A DNA stretch of 64,000 nt from Mariniflexile gromovii (GTDB lineage: Bacteria > Bacteroidota > Bacteroidia > Flavobacteriales > Flavobacteriaceae): positions 1 to 64,000 of the forward strand of contig NZ_JAGJCB010000017.1 in assembly GCF_017814435.1 (NCBI RefSeq), read 5' to 3'. Positions within the stretch are counted from its first letter, which is position 1, and every line of letters starts with the position of its first letter. Of this stretch, positions 38,013 through 48,251 are shown piece after piece. A model generated the notes under the pieces. The model did not search any database and was not told where the DNA came from. It was given only the letters and a program-made list of their open reading frames with translations. A program made the translations under genes and the position numbers.

Positions 38013-41000
38013 ATGAGAAAAATTACCTATGTGTATTTAGTTGTTGCTAAATTTTGTGCTCGAACAAAGCCTGTACTTATAAGTATGGTGCTTTTGTTTA
38101 TTCTTTTTACTTATACCAATGTTTTCGCTACTTGGAGTGATAATGTTTACGGAAAGATGAGTAGTTACTTTCTTCCCGTAACAGTGCCTTGTAATACAGA
38201 CTTACCGGTACCTATTACAAATTTAAATTATACAGATTTAGTAGCTACCTCCAATACTACAGGTTTGTGTTTACCAATTGTATGTGGGATTCAAGGTGTC
38301 TCTAATCTAGTAGATGCAAACGAAACAAATTTTGCGTCGGCGATTACGGCATTGGGAGTGGGAGTAACTCATACATTCAGGGTTACTGATAATACCTTAA
38401 GTGAATATTATAATTCAGGAAATTATGCTGGGTTTTTAATAGAAAACAGTTCAGTGGTTCAAGCCGATTTATTAAGCGCCATAGTGGTTAGAACTTTTTT
38501 GGATGGCGTAGAACAAGAGTCTAACACAAGTACGTCGTTAGCTGTTGTAAATAGTACTTTGTTGGCTTCAGGTAAATATTATGTTGGGTTTCATACCACC
38601 AAAGATTTCGATGCCATTGAAATATCAATTTCAAGTTTAGTTGGTATTGCATCTACTACTAGAATATATCATGCAGTTACAAGTAGTCTTTGTACTGGCC
38701 CAACTTTAGAGTGTAATACGCCTACCATGTTAGCAAAACCAAATTTCCCTGCACGTATTGTAGAGGAACATACAGGAATGGGCGGTTTGTTAACTTTAGG
38801 AAGTGTCGCAAATGCCATTGAAGCTATCGATTCCGACAGTAATACATATGCTAGTATTAATTTGAATGTTGGAATAGCAGGTTCTGGAAGTTTAGCCATT
38901 AAGGATGAATTTACAGACTATGTAGCCAATACCTACGTGGGTTTTGATATTGAAAATGCGTCTGTTTTAAATTTAGATTTATTAAATGGCATTACACTTA
39001 GAACTTACTTAGATGGTACTTTACAAGAAAGTAAAACGGGTAGTTCGGAATTATTATCAGTTGATAGTGGTTTGCTATTTACAGGAACGGAGCGTTCTCA
39101 AGTTGGTTTTGTAACAACATTGCCTTTTGATGAAGTTCAAATAAGCATCCAACAAACAGTTTCACTCGATTTAGGAAGTACACGAGTTTATGGTTTGGTA
39201 TTAGAAGCTTTTTGTGAAGGCTCTCTGGAATGTAGTACGGCAACGCTGTTAAGCAATCCTTCACAACCCGTAATAATCAACAACAGCCGTACAGGAGTAG
39301 ATGGTTTGGTTTGTGTAGGATGCGAAGTAGATAATGCCACCAATGTAATTAGTGAAAGTAACACAGATTTTGCATCCATAAATGTGGTGGCAGGTGTAGC
39401 TAATACTGCTTCTGTTTCTGTTGAAAATGTATTAGGGTCTTTCCCGGCCGGAAGCAATGCAGGATTTGTTATTAGAGATACCAATGATTTATTGGAAGTA
39501 GATTTATTAAACTCATTAACGGTAACTACCTATTTAAACGGTGCTGTTCAGGAATTTAAAACAGCAGCTAATTTATTAGCTTTAGAAGCCTTAGGTTTAA
39601 TTAGTATTACTCCAACATCATCGGATGGTTTTTATTTAATAGGATTTCCAACCACTTTAGAATATGATGAAGTAAGATTAACAGTTGCATCATTAGTAGG
39701 TGTAATAAACTCAATAGAAGTATATGGTAGTTATGTGGATGCTTCCATAAAAATTGAAGGAACAGTTATTAACGAAACAGCTGTTAGTGCTTCAGATGGA
39801 AGTTTATCGGTAGCAGCATCAGGAGGAATACCTCCATATTCGTATTTATGGAGTCCTGGAGGACAAACATCAAGTTCAATTAATAGTTTATCACCCGGAA
39901 CTTATTCTGTAACGGTAACAGATTCTAAAGGATGTAATGCTACTGCGGAATTCATAATTTATACAGATGGCGTTCAATATCCGGTACCCTGTAATACGGA
40001 TGCACCAGTAGCCATTACAGCTGCAGGATTTACAGATTTATCTATAAATGAAAGTACTACAGGAGTTTGTGTTGTTGGCTGTGGTATTCAAAATGAAGAC
40101 AACATCATTGACGCCAACCCAAATAACTATGCAACTGTAGCCACATTAGTAGGTTTAGGAATTACCCATACATTAACTGTAACGGATGGAACTTCGGGAG
40201 AGTTTTTTACAGCTGGAGGTTACGCAGGGTTTTTAGTAGAAAACAATTCAGTTGTTCAAGCAGATTTATTAAACGCTATAGTAGTTAGAACCTATCTAGA
40301 TGGTGTGCTACAGGAAGTGAGCGGTAGTGGAACTTTAGTAGCTATCAATAGTGCTCTATTAGGAACAGACCAATATTATGTAGGGTTTTATACAACAATG
40401 GATTATGATGCTATTGAGATTTCTATTTCAAGTTTAGCAGGTGTTTTATCTACAACCAATATTTACCATGCAGTTACCAATAGTTTTTGTGCAGGACCAG
40501 ATTTAGCGTGTAATACGGCAACCCAAATTACAAAATCAGATTTTCCAGTTCGAATTGTTGAAGAGCACACAGGTACTGGAGGTTTATTGGGTGTTGGAAG
40601 TGTTGCTAATGCTAATAACGCTATTGACTCTAATGAGAATAATTATGCCTCCATTAATTTACTTGCGGGCGTAGCAGCAAATGCATCCCTTGCTATAAAA
40701 GATGAATTGGCTGAATATCCAGCAAATACATTCGCAGGGTTTGATATAGAAAACAGCACAATTTTAAACACTGAATTGTTTGATGCTATAACCATTTCAA
40801 CTTATTTAGATGGTGTTTTTGTAGAGTCTAAAACAGGAACAACCGAATTGTTACCGGTAAATTCTGGACTATTATTAACAGGAAGCGAATCGGTACGCGT
40901 AGGTTTTGTATCTACAGCACCTTTTGATGAAGTCCAAATTACCTTATCGCAATTGGTATCATTAAATTTAGGAAGCACTCGGGTTTATGGCATGGTATTG

Positions 41001-44000
41001 CAATCTTTCTGTGAAGGAATTATTAATTGTGATGCATCATATGTACCAAGTAATCCAGATGATTCTGTTATCATCAATAACTCACGCACGGGTGTGGACG
41101 GTTTAGCATGTGTAGCTTGTGAAGTAGATGATTCACAAAATGTAATAACGGAAAATAATACAGATTACGCCATGATGAATGTGGTGGCAGGTGTAGCAGG
41201 AACTGCATCTATTTCAGTAAAAGATGTACTTGTAGATTATCCTGCGGCTACTTTTGCTGGATTCGTAATAAGGGACACAAACAATTTATTGCAAGTCGAT
41301 TTATTAAATTCATTAACCATAACAACTTATTTAGATGATGTTCAACAAGAACAACAAACATCAGGAAGCTTATTGGCTTTAGATGCTTTAGGTTTAATTA
41401 GCATCACACCAACATCTACAACTGGTTTTTATGTAGTTGGTTTTGATACATCAATGGCTTTTGATGAAGTAAGAATTACGGTAGCATCACTTTTAGGTGT
41501 GTTAAATTCGATAGAAGTTTATGGCGAATATATTGATGCCCGAAATAGTGGCTTTTGTCAAACTGCCGACATCGCTTTAATAAAAACAGCGGTAGTTAAC
41601 GACGAAGATGCGAATGGCTGTAGCGATGCGGGCGAAACCATTACCTATACTTTTACAGTAAGTAATGAAGGGAATACTAGCATTACCAATGTGGTGATAA
41701 CCGACCCGATGTTAACAGGAGCCATAGCATTGACATCTGGTGATACCGATTCGGACAATCAATTGGACGTTAACGAAACTTGGGTTTATACGTCAAATTA
41801 CACCATTACCCAAGATAATATCGATGCTGGATTGGTTAGCAATCAAGCCACCGTTACTGGCACAAGTACAGGAGGAATGGCTGTAAGTGACTTATCGGAT
41901 GATAACAGTGTTTTAGAAGACGATGCCACCAAAACCACATTATGCAGAACCCAAGCCATAGCCATTATAAAACAAGCTTCATTAAATGATGAAAATAGTA
42001 ATGGTTGTAGTGAAGATGGAGAAACTATATCTTTCATTTTTACCGTATCTAATCAAGGAAATACCAGTCTAAGTACGGTTACTGTTACAGATCCGTTATT
42101 AACCGATCCTATAGTTTATAATTCTGGAGATACGGATGCTGATGGAAAATTAGATGTTGATGAATTATGGATTTTCTCTGGAACTTATAATATAACACAA
42201 CCAAATGTAGATGCTGGAATAGTTGTTAATCAAGCTACTGCGGAGGCAATTTCACCTTCAGGCATAACAGTCACAGATTTATCGGATGATAATAGTGTGT
42301 TGGAAGACGACATACTAACGGTTTCCTTATGTCAAGCACCGGCAATAGCTGTTATAAATATAGGTGTTTTTAATGATGAAAACTCAAATGGATGTAGCGA
42401 TGTAGGAGAAACAATAACCTATACTATAACAGTTACAAACCAAGGCAACACTGGGTTGTTAAATGTATCAGTTACAGACGCCTTATTGGGTGGAAGTTTA
42501 ACATTAAGCTCCGGAGATTTGGATTCTAACAATATATTGAGTCTGGGAGAAATGTGGAGATATTCAGGGAATTACACCATAACCCAAGCCGATATAAATA
42601 CTGGTTTTGTAACTAACCAAGCAACGGCAGAAGGTACTTCTTTGTTAGGTGTTATAGTTTCAGATGTATCAGATGAAAGTAGCATTTTGGAAAACGATGC
42701 AACACAAACTACTTTATGCCAATCTTCTGAAATTGCTTTAATAAAAACAGCTTCATTTAACGATCTTGATAATGATGGTTGTAGCAATGTTGGTGAGACT
42801 ATTACTTATTCATTCGAAGTAACTAATCAAGGCAATTTAAGTATAGCTAGTGTTATTTTAACCGATGCATTTTTAGGAGGAACTATTGCATTGGCATCTG
42901 GTGATACCGATTCGGACAATGAATTAGATATCACCGAAACTTGGATGTATACAGCAAACTATACCATTACCCAAGCAAATATTGATGCAGGATTAGTAAG
43001 CAATCAAGCAACAGTTACGGGTATAGGCACAAGTGGTGTGAATGTAAGTGATTTGTCAGATAATGACAGTGTTTTAGAAAATGATGCTACCCAAACCATT
43101 TTATGTCGATCTGCAAATATCGCTTTAGTAAAAACAGGGGTGTTTAACGACGAAAATACTGATGGATGTAGCAATGTGGGCGAAACCATTACCTATACAT
43201 TTAATGTTACCAATACAGGTAATAGTAGTATTGCCAATGTGGTGTTGACAGATACCATGCTGGGAGGTGCCATAGCATTGGCATCAGGTGATATTGATTC
43301 TGATAATCAACTGGATGTTACTGAAACATGGGTTTATACATCAAATTATGCCATCACACAAACTGATATTGATTTAGGAGTGGTAAGCAACCAAGCTGTT
43401 GTAGCAGGTGTAGGTACTAATGGTGTAAATGTAAGTGATCTATCCGATGACAATAGTGCATTGGAAGATGATATAACCGAAACAACCTTATGTATTCCAA
43501 ACGCTATTTCTCTTGAAAAAGTAGGAGTGTTTAATGATGAAAATATGGATGGTTCAGTTCAAGTAGGCGAAACCATTACTTATTCGTTCACCATTTATAA
43601 TACAGGCGAAACCATACTTTACAACATCACTTTACAAGACGATCTTCCGGGAGTGGTAATAAATGGTGGCTCCATTTTACAACTGCTACCAGGAGATGTG
43701 GATAGTACCACTTTCACAGCTACCTATACCATAACGGCACAAGATATTAGTAATGGTATGGTTACCAATCAAGCGGTTGTAGTTGCTGAAGATATATTAG
43801 GAAATCCGGTTACTGATACTTCAGACGACCCAACTAATTTAGATGATATAGACATTAATAATGATGGAGAACCCGATGATTCAACAGTAACAATTTTGCT
43901 ATTGGTAACAAATCCAGACTTTGAAATTTTCAACGCCATGTCTCCTGACCAAGATGGATTAAATGATTTCTTTAGAATTGAAGGCATTGAAAAATATCCA

Positions 44001-44222
44001 GATAATAATCTTAAAATATATAATAGATGGGGTGTTTTAGTATATGAAACCGATGCTTATGGCATAAATGGTAAAGTGTTTAGAGGAATGTCTAACGGAC
44101 GTGTAACAGTTGCTAAAAATGAGGCGCTACCTACAGGAACTTATTTTTACATATTAACACGCCTCGTTATCAATCAAGACCCATTGGTTGATAAAGGATA
44201 TTTGTACATAAAAAGAAACTAA
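38013..44222 (+). CDS. Giant T9SS-exported surface protein with duplicated novel modules and DUF11-like repeats
   Basis: A 2069-residue protein. After an N-terminal membrane/signal segment (about 20-40), residues about 58-575 hold three modules (A, B, C) of about 175 residues each. They are followed by one SprB unit (about 578-655), then a second A-B-C set (about 657-1180). Six DUF11/DUF7507-like units of about 130 residues follow (each beginning with a variant of IALIKTAVFNDENxDGCSxVGETITYTF), to about residue 1965. The end (FEIFNAMSPDQDGLNDFFRI ... YNRWGVLVYE) is a CHU_C type B T9SS sorting domain. The protein should be secreted and attached to the cell surface, probably as an adhesin. Its gene heads a cassette with PorP/SprF and OmpA partners. 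Confidence 0.88.
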   Translation: MRKITYVYLVVAKFCARTKPVLISMVLLFILFTYTNVFATWSDNVYGKMSSYFLPVTVPCNTDLPVPITNLNYTDLVATSNTTGLCLPIVCGIQGVSNLVDANETNFASAITALGVGVTHTFRVTDNTLSEYYNSGNYAGFLIENSSVVQADLLSAIVVRTFLDGVEQESNTSTSLAVVNSTLLASGKYYVGFHTTKDFDAIEISISSLVGIASTTRIYHAVTSSLCTGPTLECNTPTMLAKPNFPARIVEEHTGMGGLLTLGSVANAIEAIDSDSNTYASINLNVGIAGSGSLAIKDEFTDYVANTYVGFDIENASVLNLDLLNGITLRTYLDGTLQESKTGSSELLSVDSGLLFTGTERSQVGFVTTLPFDEVQISIQQTVSLDLGSTRVYGLVLEAFCEGSLECSTATLLSNPSQPVIINNSRTGVDGLVCVGCEVDNATNVISESNTDFASINVVAGVANTASVSVENVLGSFPAGSNAGFVIRDTNDLLEVDLLNSLTVTTYLNGAVQEFKTAANLLALEALGLISITPTSSDGFYLIGFPTTLEYDEVRLTVASLVGVINSIEVYGSYVDASIKIEGTVINETAVSASDGSLSVAASGGIPPYSYLWSPGGQTSSSINSLSPGTYSVTVTDSKGCNATAEFIIYTDGVQYPVPCNTDAPVAITAAGFTDLSINESTTGVCVVGCGIQNEDNIIDANPNNYATVATLVGLGITHTLTVTDGTSGEFFTAGGYAGFLVENNSVVQADLLNAIVVRTYLDGVLQEVSGSGTLVAINSALLGTDQYYVGFYTTMDYDAIEISISSLAGVLSTTNIYHAVTNSFCAGPDLACNTATQITKSDFPVRIVEEHTGTGGLLGVGSVANANNAIDSNENNYASINLLAGVAANASLAIKDELAEYPANTFAGFDIENSTILNTELFDAITISTYLDGVFVESKTGTTELLPVNSGLLLTGSESVRVGFVSTAPFDEVQITLSQLVSLNLGSTRVYGMVLQSFCEGIINCDASYVPSNPDDSVIINNSRTGVDGLACVACEVDDSQNVITENNTDYAMMNVVAGVAGTASISVKDVLVDYPAATFAGFVIRDTNNLLQVDLLNSLTITTYLDDVQQEQQTSGSLLALDALGLISITPTSTTGFYVVGFDTSMAFDEVRITVASLLGVLNSIEVYGEYIDARNSGFCQTADIALIKTAVVNDEDANGCSDAGETITYTFTVSNEGNTSITNVVITDPMLTGAIALTSGDTDSDNQLDVNETWVYTSNYTITQDNIDAGLVSNQATVTGTSTGGMAVSDLSDDNSVLEDDATKTTLCRTQAIAIIKQASLNDENSNGCSEDGETISFIFTVSNQGNTSLSTVTVTDPLLTDPIVYNSGDTDADGKLDVDELWIFSGTYNITQPNVDAGIVVNQATAEAISPSGITVTDLSDDNSVLEDDILTVSLCQAPAIAVINIGVFNDENSNGCSDVGETITYTITVTNQGNTGLLNVSVTDALLGGSLTLSSGDLDSNNILSLGEMWRYSGNYTITQADINTGFVTNQATAEGTSLLGVIVSDVSDESSILENDATQTTLCQSSEIALIKTASFNDLDNDGCSNVGETITYSFEVTNQGNLSIASVILTDAFLGGTIALASGDTDSDNELDITETWMYTANYTITQANIDAGLVSNQATVTGIGTSGVNVSDLSDNDSVLENDATQTILCRSANIALVKTGVFNDENTDGCSNVGETITYTFNVTNTGNSSIANVVLTDTMLGGAIALASGDIDSDNQLDVTETWVYTSNYAITQTDIDLGVVSNQAVVAGVGTNGVNVSDLSDDNSALEDDITETTLCIPNAISLEKVGVFNDENMDGSVQVGETITYSFTIYNTGETILYNITLQDDLPGVVINGGSILQLLPGDVDSTTFTATYTITAQDISNGMVTNQAVVVAEDILGNPVTDTSDDPTNLDDIDINNDGEPDDSTVTILLLVTNPDFEIFNAMSPDQDGLNDFFRIEGIEKYPDNNLKIYNRWGVLVYETDAYGINGKVFRGMSNGRVTVAKNEALPTGTYFYILTRLVINQDPLVDKGYLYIKRN

Positions 44223-44236
44223 AAAACTCAAATCTC

Positions 44237-45172
44237 ATGAAACATTATTTATTATTTCTATTAGTTTTTGTTAGTGTTAATTTAAGTTTTTCACAGCAAG
44301 ATCCACAATATACCCAATACATGTATAATACCCAAGTTGTAAACTCAGGTTATATAGGCTCTAAAGACGCACTTGGTTTAGGGCTGTTGTACAGAACACA
44401 ATGGGCAGGCTTTGACGGAGCCCCAAATACAGGAACATTTACGTTTAATTCACCTTTGGGCGAACTTAAAAGAAATGCCATTGGGTTTTCCATTGTAAAC
44501 GATAGAATTGGTCCAGCTAACGAGACTAATTTTGTAATTGATTATGCTTATTCCATACTAGTATCAAATACTTCAAAAATATCATTTGGTGTAAAAGGAG
44601 GGCTCAATTTTTTTAATATAGATTACAATAAATTGAATATGTACGATGAATCCGATTGGCAATTTGATGATGGTGTTTATAAAAAATTACAACCTCAAGT
44701 TGGGGTAGGTATGTATTATAATACAGACAGAATGTACTTGGGGTTGTCCGTTCCAAATTTCTTAAGATCTGAACATTATAATTCAGGGAATGTTGATAAT
44801 AGTAATGAGGATGCTATTGCCATAGAACGTTTACATTACTTTTTCATTGCAGGATATGTGTTTGATTTAAGCGAAAACGTAAAATTTAAACCGGCAACCA
44901 TGTTGAAATGGGTTAGTGGTTCGCCACTACAAGCCGATGTATCTGCCAACTTTTTGTTTAATGATAAGTTCACGCTTGGTGCAGCCTACAGGTGGGACGC
45001 AGCTGTTAGCGCCTTGGCAGGATTTCAAATCAACAACCAATTCTTTATCGGTATGGGCTATGATTTCCAAACTTCAGACATAGAGAAATATAGTAATGGC
45101 TCATACGAACTGATTTTACGATTCGATGTGTTCAATAAAACCGAACGCATACTAACCCCAAGATTTTTCTAA
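44237..45172 (+). CDS. PorP/SprF family type IX secretion outer-membrane protein
   Basis: A 311-residue paralog of the protein at 7544: signal peptide (LLFLLVFVSVNLSFSQ), then QDPQYTQYMYNTQVVNSGYIGSKDALGLGLLYRTQWAGFDG, the PorP start pattern, and a beta-barrel C-terminus ending LTPRFF (the first copy ends SPRYF). It lies 14 bp after the adhesin and 11 bp before the OmpA gene. The role inferred from SprF is export or anchoring of the neighbouring giant protein. Confidence 0.9.
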   Translation: MKHYLLFLLVFVSVNLSFSQQDPQYTQYMYNTQVVNSGYIGSKDALGLGLLYRTQWAGFDGAPNTGTFTFNSPLGELKRNAIGFSIVNDRIGPANETNFVIDYAYSILVSNTSKISFGVKGGLNFFNIDYNKLNMYDESDWQFDDGVYKKLQPQVGVGMYYNTDRMYLGLSVPNFLRSEHYNSGNVDNSNEDAIAIERLHYFFIAGYVFDLSENVKFKPATMLKWVSGSPLQADVSANFLFNDKFTLGAAYRWDAAVSALAGFQINNQFFIGMGYDFQTSDIEKYSNGSYELILRFDVFNKTERILTPRFF

Positions 45173-45183
45173 ACTTAAAAACC

Positions 45184-47142
45184 ATGAAAAAAAATACATT
45201 TATAATATTATGCCTTTTGAGTTTTGGTGTTAACCTGATAATCTCAGCACAAGTAGCTAAACTGGAAAAAGCAAACTTAAAATATGATAAGTACGATTAT
45301 ATAGATGCCCGTAAAATCTATTTAAAAGTAGTAGACAATGGTTACCGTTCTGCTGAAATTTATAGAAAATTAGGCGATACGTATTATTTTAACAGTGAAT
45401 ATTCCGGTGCTGCAAAATGGTACTACAATCTTACAAAGGAATTTCCAGATGAAGCGCAACCAACCGATTATTTCAGAGCTGCAAAATGCCTAAAAACCAT
45501 GGGGCAAATTGAAGAATATGAAAGGTTGATGGGAATTTATAAATCTAAAGGAGGAAAAGCAATTGGCGTTAACTCTTATAAAAATGTAGCCAACCCGTTG
45601 TTCAAAAAGCGGGTTCAAGATAAATCCTTCGAAATTGAAAAAATAGCTGTCAATACAAATTATTCAGATTTTGGTCCATCATTTTATGGCAACAGTATCG
45701 TTTTTGCCTCTAGCAGTAATTCCATGAATTCTATCGTGAATAAGTCTGCAGACCTATCAGGTTGGGACAATCAACCTTTTTTAGATTTGTATGAAGCAAC
45801 TCCCGATGAGGAATTAAATTTAACAAATGCAGAACCTTTAATGGGCGATATCAATTCCCCTTACCATGAATCTACAGCTGTTTTTACCAAAGATGGAAAC
45901 ACCATGTATTTCACCAGAAACAATTACTTAAACGGAAAAAAAGGTAGAGATAAAAACCATGTAGTAAAGCTTAAAATATACAAAGCAACTAAAAACGGTA
46001 ATACTTGGGGCAATGTAAAGGAGCTTCCTTTTAATAGCGATGGGTATTCTGTGGGGCATCCAGCGTTAAGCCCTAAGGAAGATAAACTTTATTTTGCATC
46101 CGATATGCCCGGTACTTTAGGAATGTCTGATATTTGGTATGTAAAAATATTGGGAGAAGATATTTATACCGAACCTGTAAATATGGGAGAAGTTATAAAT
46201 ACGCCGTCAAGAGAAACATTTCCATTTGTAAGTGCAGAAAATAACTTGTATTTCTCAAGCGATGGTCATACAGGCATAGGTGGTTTGGATGTTTTTGCTG
46301 TTACATTATTTGAAGAAGAAAAGGGACATGGTGAAATATCAACATTTGGTGACCCAATAAATAGTGAGAAGGATGATTTTAGTTTTATTATAAAAGAAGG
46401 AAGGATAGGCTACCTTGCTTCCAATAGAGATGGAAACGAAGGAAGTAAAAGTGACGATATTTACCAAATTTGGGAACGTTGCGAAATTACCATTCAAGGG
46501 CCCGTTACCGAAGAGGGAACAGGAAATTTAATTCCTAACGCCGAAGTAACTCTTATAGATAGTAATAACAATATCATAAAAACAATAACAGTGGGAGATG
46601 ATGCTGTTTTTGCTTTTGCGTTAAATTGTAGCGAGCAATATCTAATAAGAGCTAAAAAAGAAGGATACAACCCAAATGAACAAGTCATAGAAACGCCAAA
46701 GAATCCAAAAACTATTGAGATGCCTATTACTTTGAACATACCTATGAGCTTAAAAATTTCCGATCCTTGTCCGCCTAACGATTTAGGATGTAGATTGACG
46801 CTTCAGCCTATTTATTTTGATTATGATAAATCGGATATTCGTCCAGATGCTGAAATTGAATTGGCAAAAATTCTAACAGCCTTAGAAGAATATCCAACCT
46901 TGAAAATCCATATAGAATCGCATACAGATTCCAGAGGAAAAGATTCATATAATTCAAAATTATCTGAAAGAAGGGCGAAATCTACGCTACAATGGTTATT
47001 TGATAAGGGTGTTAGTAAAAATAGATTAACAGCGAAAGGCTATGGAGAAACTCAATTGATTAACAAGTGTTCAAATGGGGTAGAGTGTACAGAGGAAGCA
47101 CATCAACTTAACCGTCGGTCTATGTTTATTATTCAGGAATAG
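45184..47142 (+). CDS. OmpA-family protein with TPR and PD40 domains
   Basis: A 652-residue paralog of the protein at 8493, with the same order: signal peptide, TPR-like start (KANLKYDKYDYIDARKIY), PD40 propeller strands (VGHPALSPKEDKLYFASD, LASNRDGNEGSKSDDIYQ), a carboxypeptidase-regulatory-like domain (about 435-510), and a C-terminal OmpA domain (YFDYDKSDIRPDAEIEL, ESHTDSRGKDSYN, LSERRAKST). It probably links the outer-membrane machinery to peptidoglycan. Confidence 0.88.
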   Translation: MKKNTFIILCLLSFGVNLIISAQVAKLEKANLKYDKYDYIDARKIYLKVVDNGYRSAEIYRKLGDTYYFNSEYSGAAKWYYNLTKEFPDEAQPTDYFRAAKCLKTMGQIEEYERLMGIYKSKGGKAIGVNSYKNVANPLFKKRVQDKSFEIEKIAVNTNYSDFGPSFYGNSIVFASSSNSMNSIVNKSADLSGWDNQPFLDLYEATPDEELNLTNAEPLMGDINSPYHESTAVFTKDGNTMYFTRNNYLNGKKGRDKNHVVKLKIYKATKNGNTWGNVKELPFNSDGYSVGHPALSPKEDKLYFASDMPGTLGMSDIWYVKILGEDIYTEPVNMGEVINTPSRETFPFVSAENNLYFSSDGHTGIGGLDVFAVTLFEEEKGHGEISTFGDPINSEKDDFSFIIKEGRIGYLASNRDGNEGSKSDDIYQIWERCEITIQGPVTEEGTGNLIPNAEVTLIDSNNNIIKTITVGDDAVFAFALNCSEQYLIRAKKEGYNPNEQVIETPKNPKTIEMPITLNIPMSLKISDPCPPNDLGCRLTLQPIYFDYDKSDIRPDAEIELAKILTALEEYPTLKIHIESHTDSRGKDSYNSKLSERRAKSTLQWLFDKGVSKNRLTAKGYGETQLINKCSNGVECTEEAHQLNRRSMFIIQE

Positions 47143-47169
47143 TTTAAATTAATAACGGTTTAATTTTAT

Positions 47170-47201
47170 AATACCTTGTCTGAATTAGCAGGCAAGGTAT
47201 T
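47170..47201 (+). terminator. Possible terminator of cassette 2
   Basis: AATACCTTG and CAAGGTATT pair, with further CTG/CAG pairing nearer the loop, 27 bp after the OmpA stop. The downstream sequence is AT-rich without a clean U-run, so its strength is uncertain. Confidence 0.6.
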
Positions 47202-47252
47202 ATACTTTATAAAAAAGAACTTTTCTGCTACTTAAAACCACAGTCTATTTTG

Positions 47253-47260
47253 TAATTTTG
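47253..47260 (+). promoter_or_regulatory. idi -7 box
   Basis: TAATTTTG matches TAnnTTTG and ends 6 nt before the idi ATG, which would give a nearly leaderless transcript. The -33 element is not obvious. Confidence 0.5.
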
Positions 47261-47266
47261 TTTTCT

Positions 47267-47791
47267 ATGGAAGAAGAAAAAGTAATTCTTGTTAACGAAA
47301 ACGACGAACAAATAGGCACCATGCCAAAAATGGAAGCACATGAAAAAGCATTGTTACATCGGGCTTTCTCGGTATTTGTTTTTAATGATAAAAAGGAGTT
47401 GATGCTCCAGCAACGTGCGGCACATAAATACCATTCACCACTTTTGTGGACCAATACTTGTTGTAGTCACCAACGTGTTGGTGAAACCAATATACAAGCA
47501 GGAAAGCGACGTTTAATGGAAGAAATGGGCTTTGTTGTAGATTTAGAAGATTCCATTTCATTTATCTACAAAGCGCCATTTGATAATGGCTTAACCGAGC
47601 ATGAATACGACCATGTTTTGTTGGGAACCTATAACGGTGAACCCAATATCAATCCAGATGAGGTTGCTAGCTGGAAGTGGATGCCGCTGGAAGCTGTTAA
47701 AAATGATATTTTAAAACACCCAGAACTTTACACCGAATGGTTTAAAATAATTTTTGATAAATTCTACTCACATATAAATATTGCAAAATGA
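47267..47791 (+). CDS. idi: Isopentenyl-diphosphate delta-isomerase, type I
   Basis: A 174-residue Nudix-fold enzyme that converts IPP to DMAPP in isoprenoid synthesis. Catalytic cysteine motif LLWTNTCCSHQRVGE and acid motif EHEYDHVLLG are present, as is the Nudix-like RRLMEEMGF helix. The ATG at 47267 is chosen over the in-frame TTG at 47258, which lies inside the -7 box. The stop overlaps the start of the next gene by 4 bp (ATGA). Confidence 0.94.
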   Translation: MEEEKVILVNENDEQIGTMPKMEAHEKALLHRAFSVFVFNDKKELMLQQRAAHKYHSPLLWTNTCCSHQRVGETNIQAGKRRLMEEMGFVVDLEDSISFIYKAPFDNGLTEHEYDHVLLGTYNGEPNINPDEVASWKWMPLEAVKNDILKHPELYTEWFKIIFDKFYSHINIAK

Positions 47792-48198
47792 AGGTAACCG
47801 TAAGTAGAAAGGCGCATTTTAACGCAGCACACCGCTTGTACAGAAAAGATTGGGAACATGAAAAGAACGACGAAATTTTCGGAAAATGTAATAACCCAAA
47901 TTTTCATGGGCATAATTACGAGCTCATTGTAAGCGTTACTGGTGAAATTGATAAAGAAACAGGCTATGTTATTGATATGAAAGTTTTAAAAGACATCATT
48001 AAAGATGAAGTTGAAGATGCTTTCGATCATAAAAATTTGAATGTTGAAGTACCAGAATTTCAAGATTTAAACCCTACAGCTGAAAATATTGCAGTAGTAA
48101 TTTACAACAAAATAAAGCCCAAGCTAGATGTTAAATTAAGCTTAGAAATCACGCTTTATGAAACCCCTCGTAATTTCGTTTCATATTCAGGAAATTAA
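47788..48198 (+). CDS. 6-pyruvoyl-tetrahydropterin synthase-type protein (PTPS/QueD family)
   Basis: A 136-residue pterin enzyme. Zinc ligands are His15 (NAAH), His40 and His42 (HGHNYE), and the catalytic cysteine is Cys34 in GKCNNPNFHGHNY. The C-x5-HGH spacing and the LYETPRNFVSYSG ending resemble eukaryote-type PTPS more than QueD, which has C-x3-HGH. It may make 6-pyruvoyl-tetrahydropterin, 6-carboxy-tetrahydropterin for queuosine, or sepiapterin-like products. It is translationally coupled to idi by an ATGA overlap, although the pathways are unrelated. Confidence 0.87.
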   Translation: MKVTVSRKAHFNAAHRLYRKDWEHEKNDEIFGKCNNPNFHGHNYELIVSVTGEIDKETGYVIDMKVLKDIIKDEVEDAFDHKNLNVEVPEFQDLNPTAENIAVVIYNKIKPKLDVKLSLEITLYETPRNFVSYSGN

Positions 48199-48219
48199 AG
48201 ACATCATTTTATAAAAAAG

Positions 48220-48250
48220 AAATTCCCAAGAGTTTAACTTGGGAATTTTA
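48220..48250. terminator. Terminator between convergent genes
   Basis: AAATTCCCAAG and CTTGGGAATTT form an 11-bp stem with a 7-nt loop, A-rich on the left and T-rich on the right. It serves the pterin gene and probably the minus-strand gene ending at 48252. Confidence 0.88.
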
Positions 48251-48251
48251 T

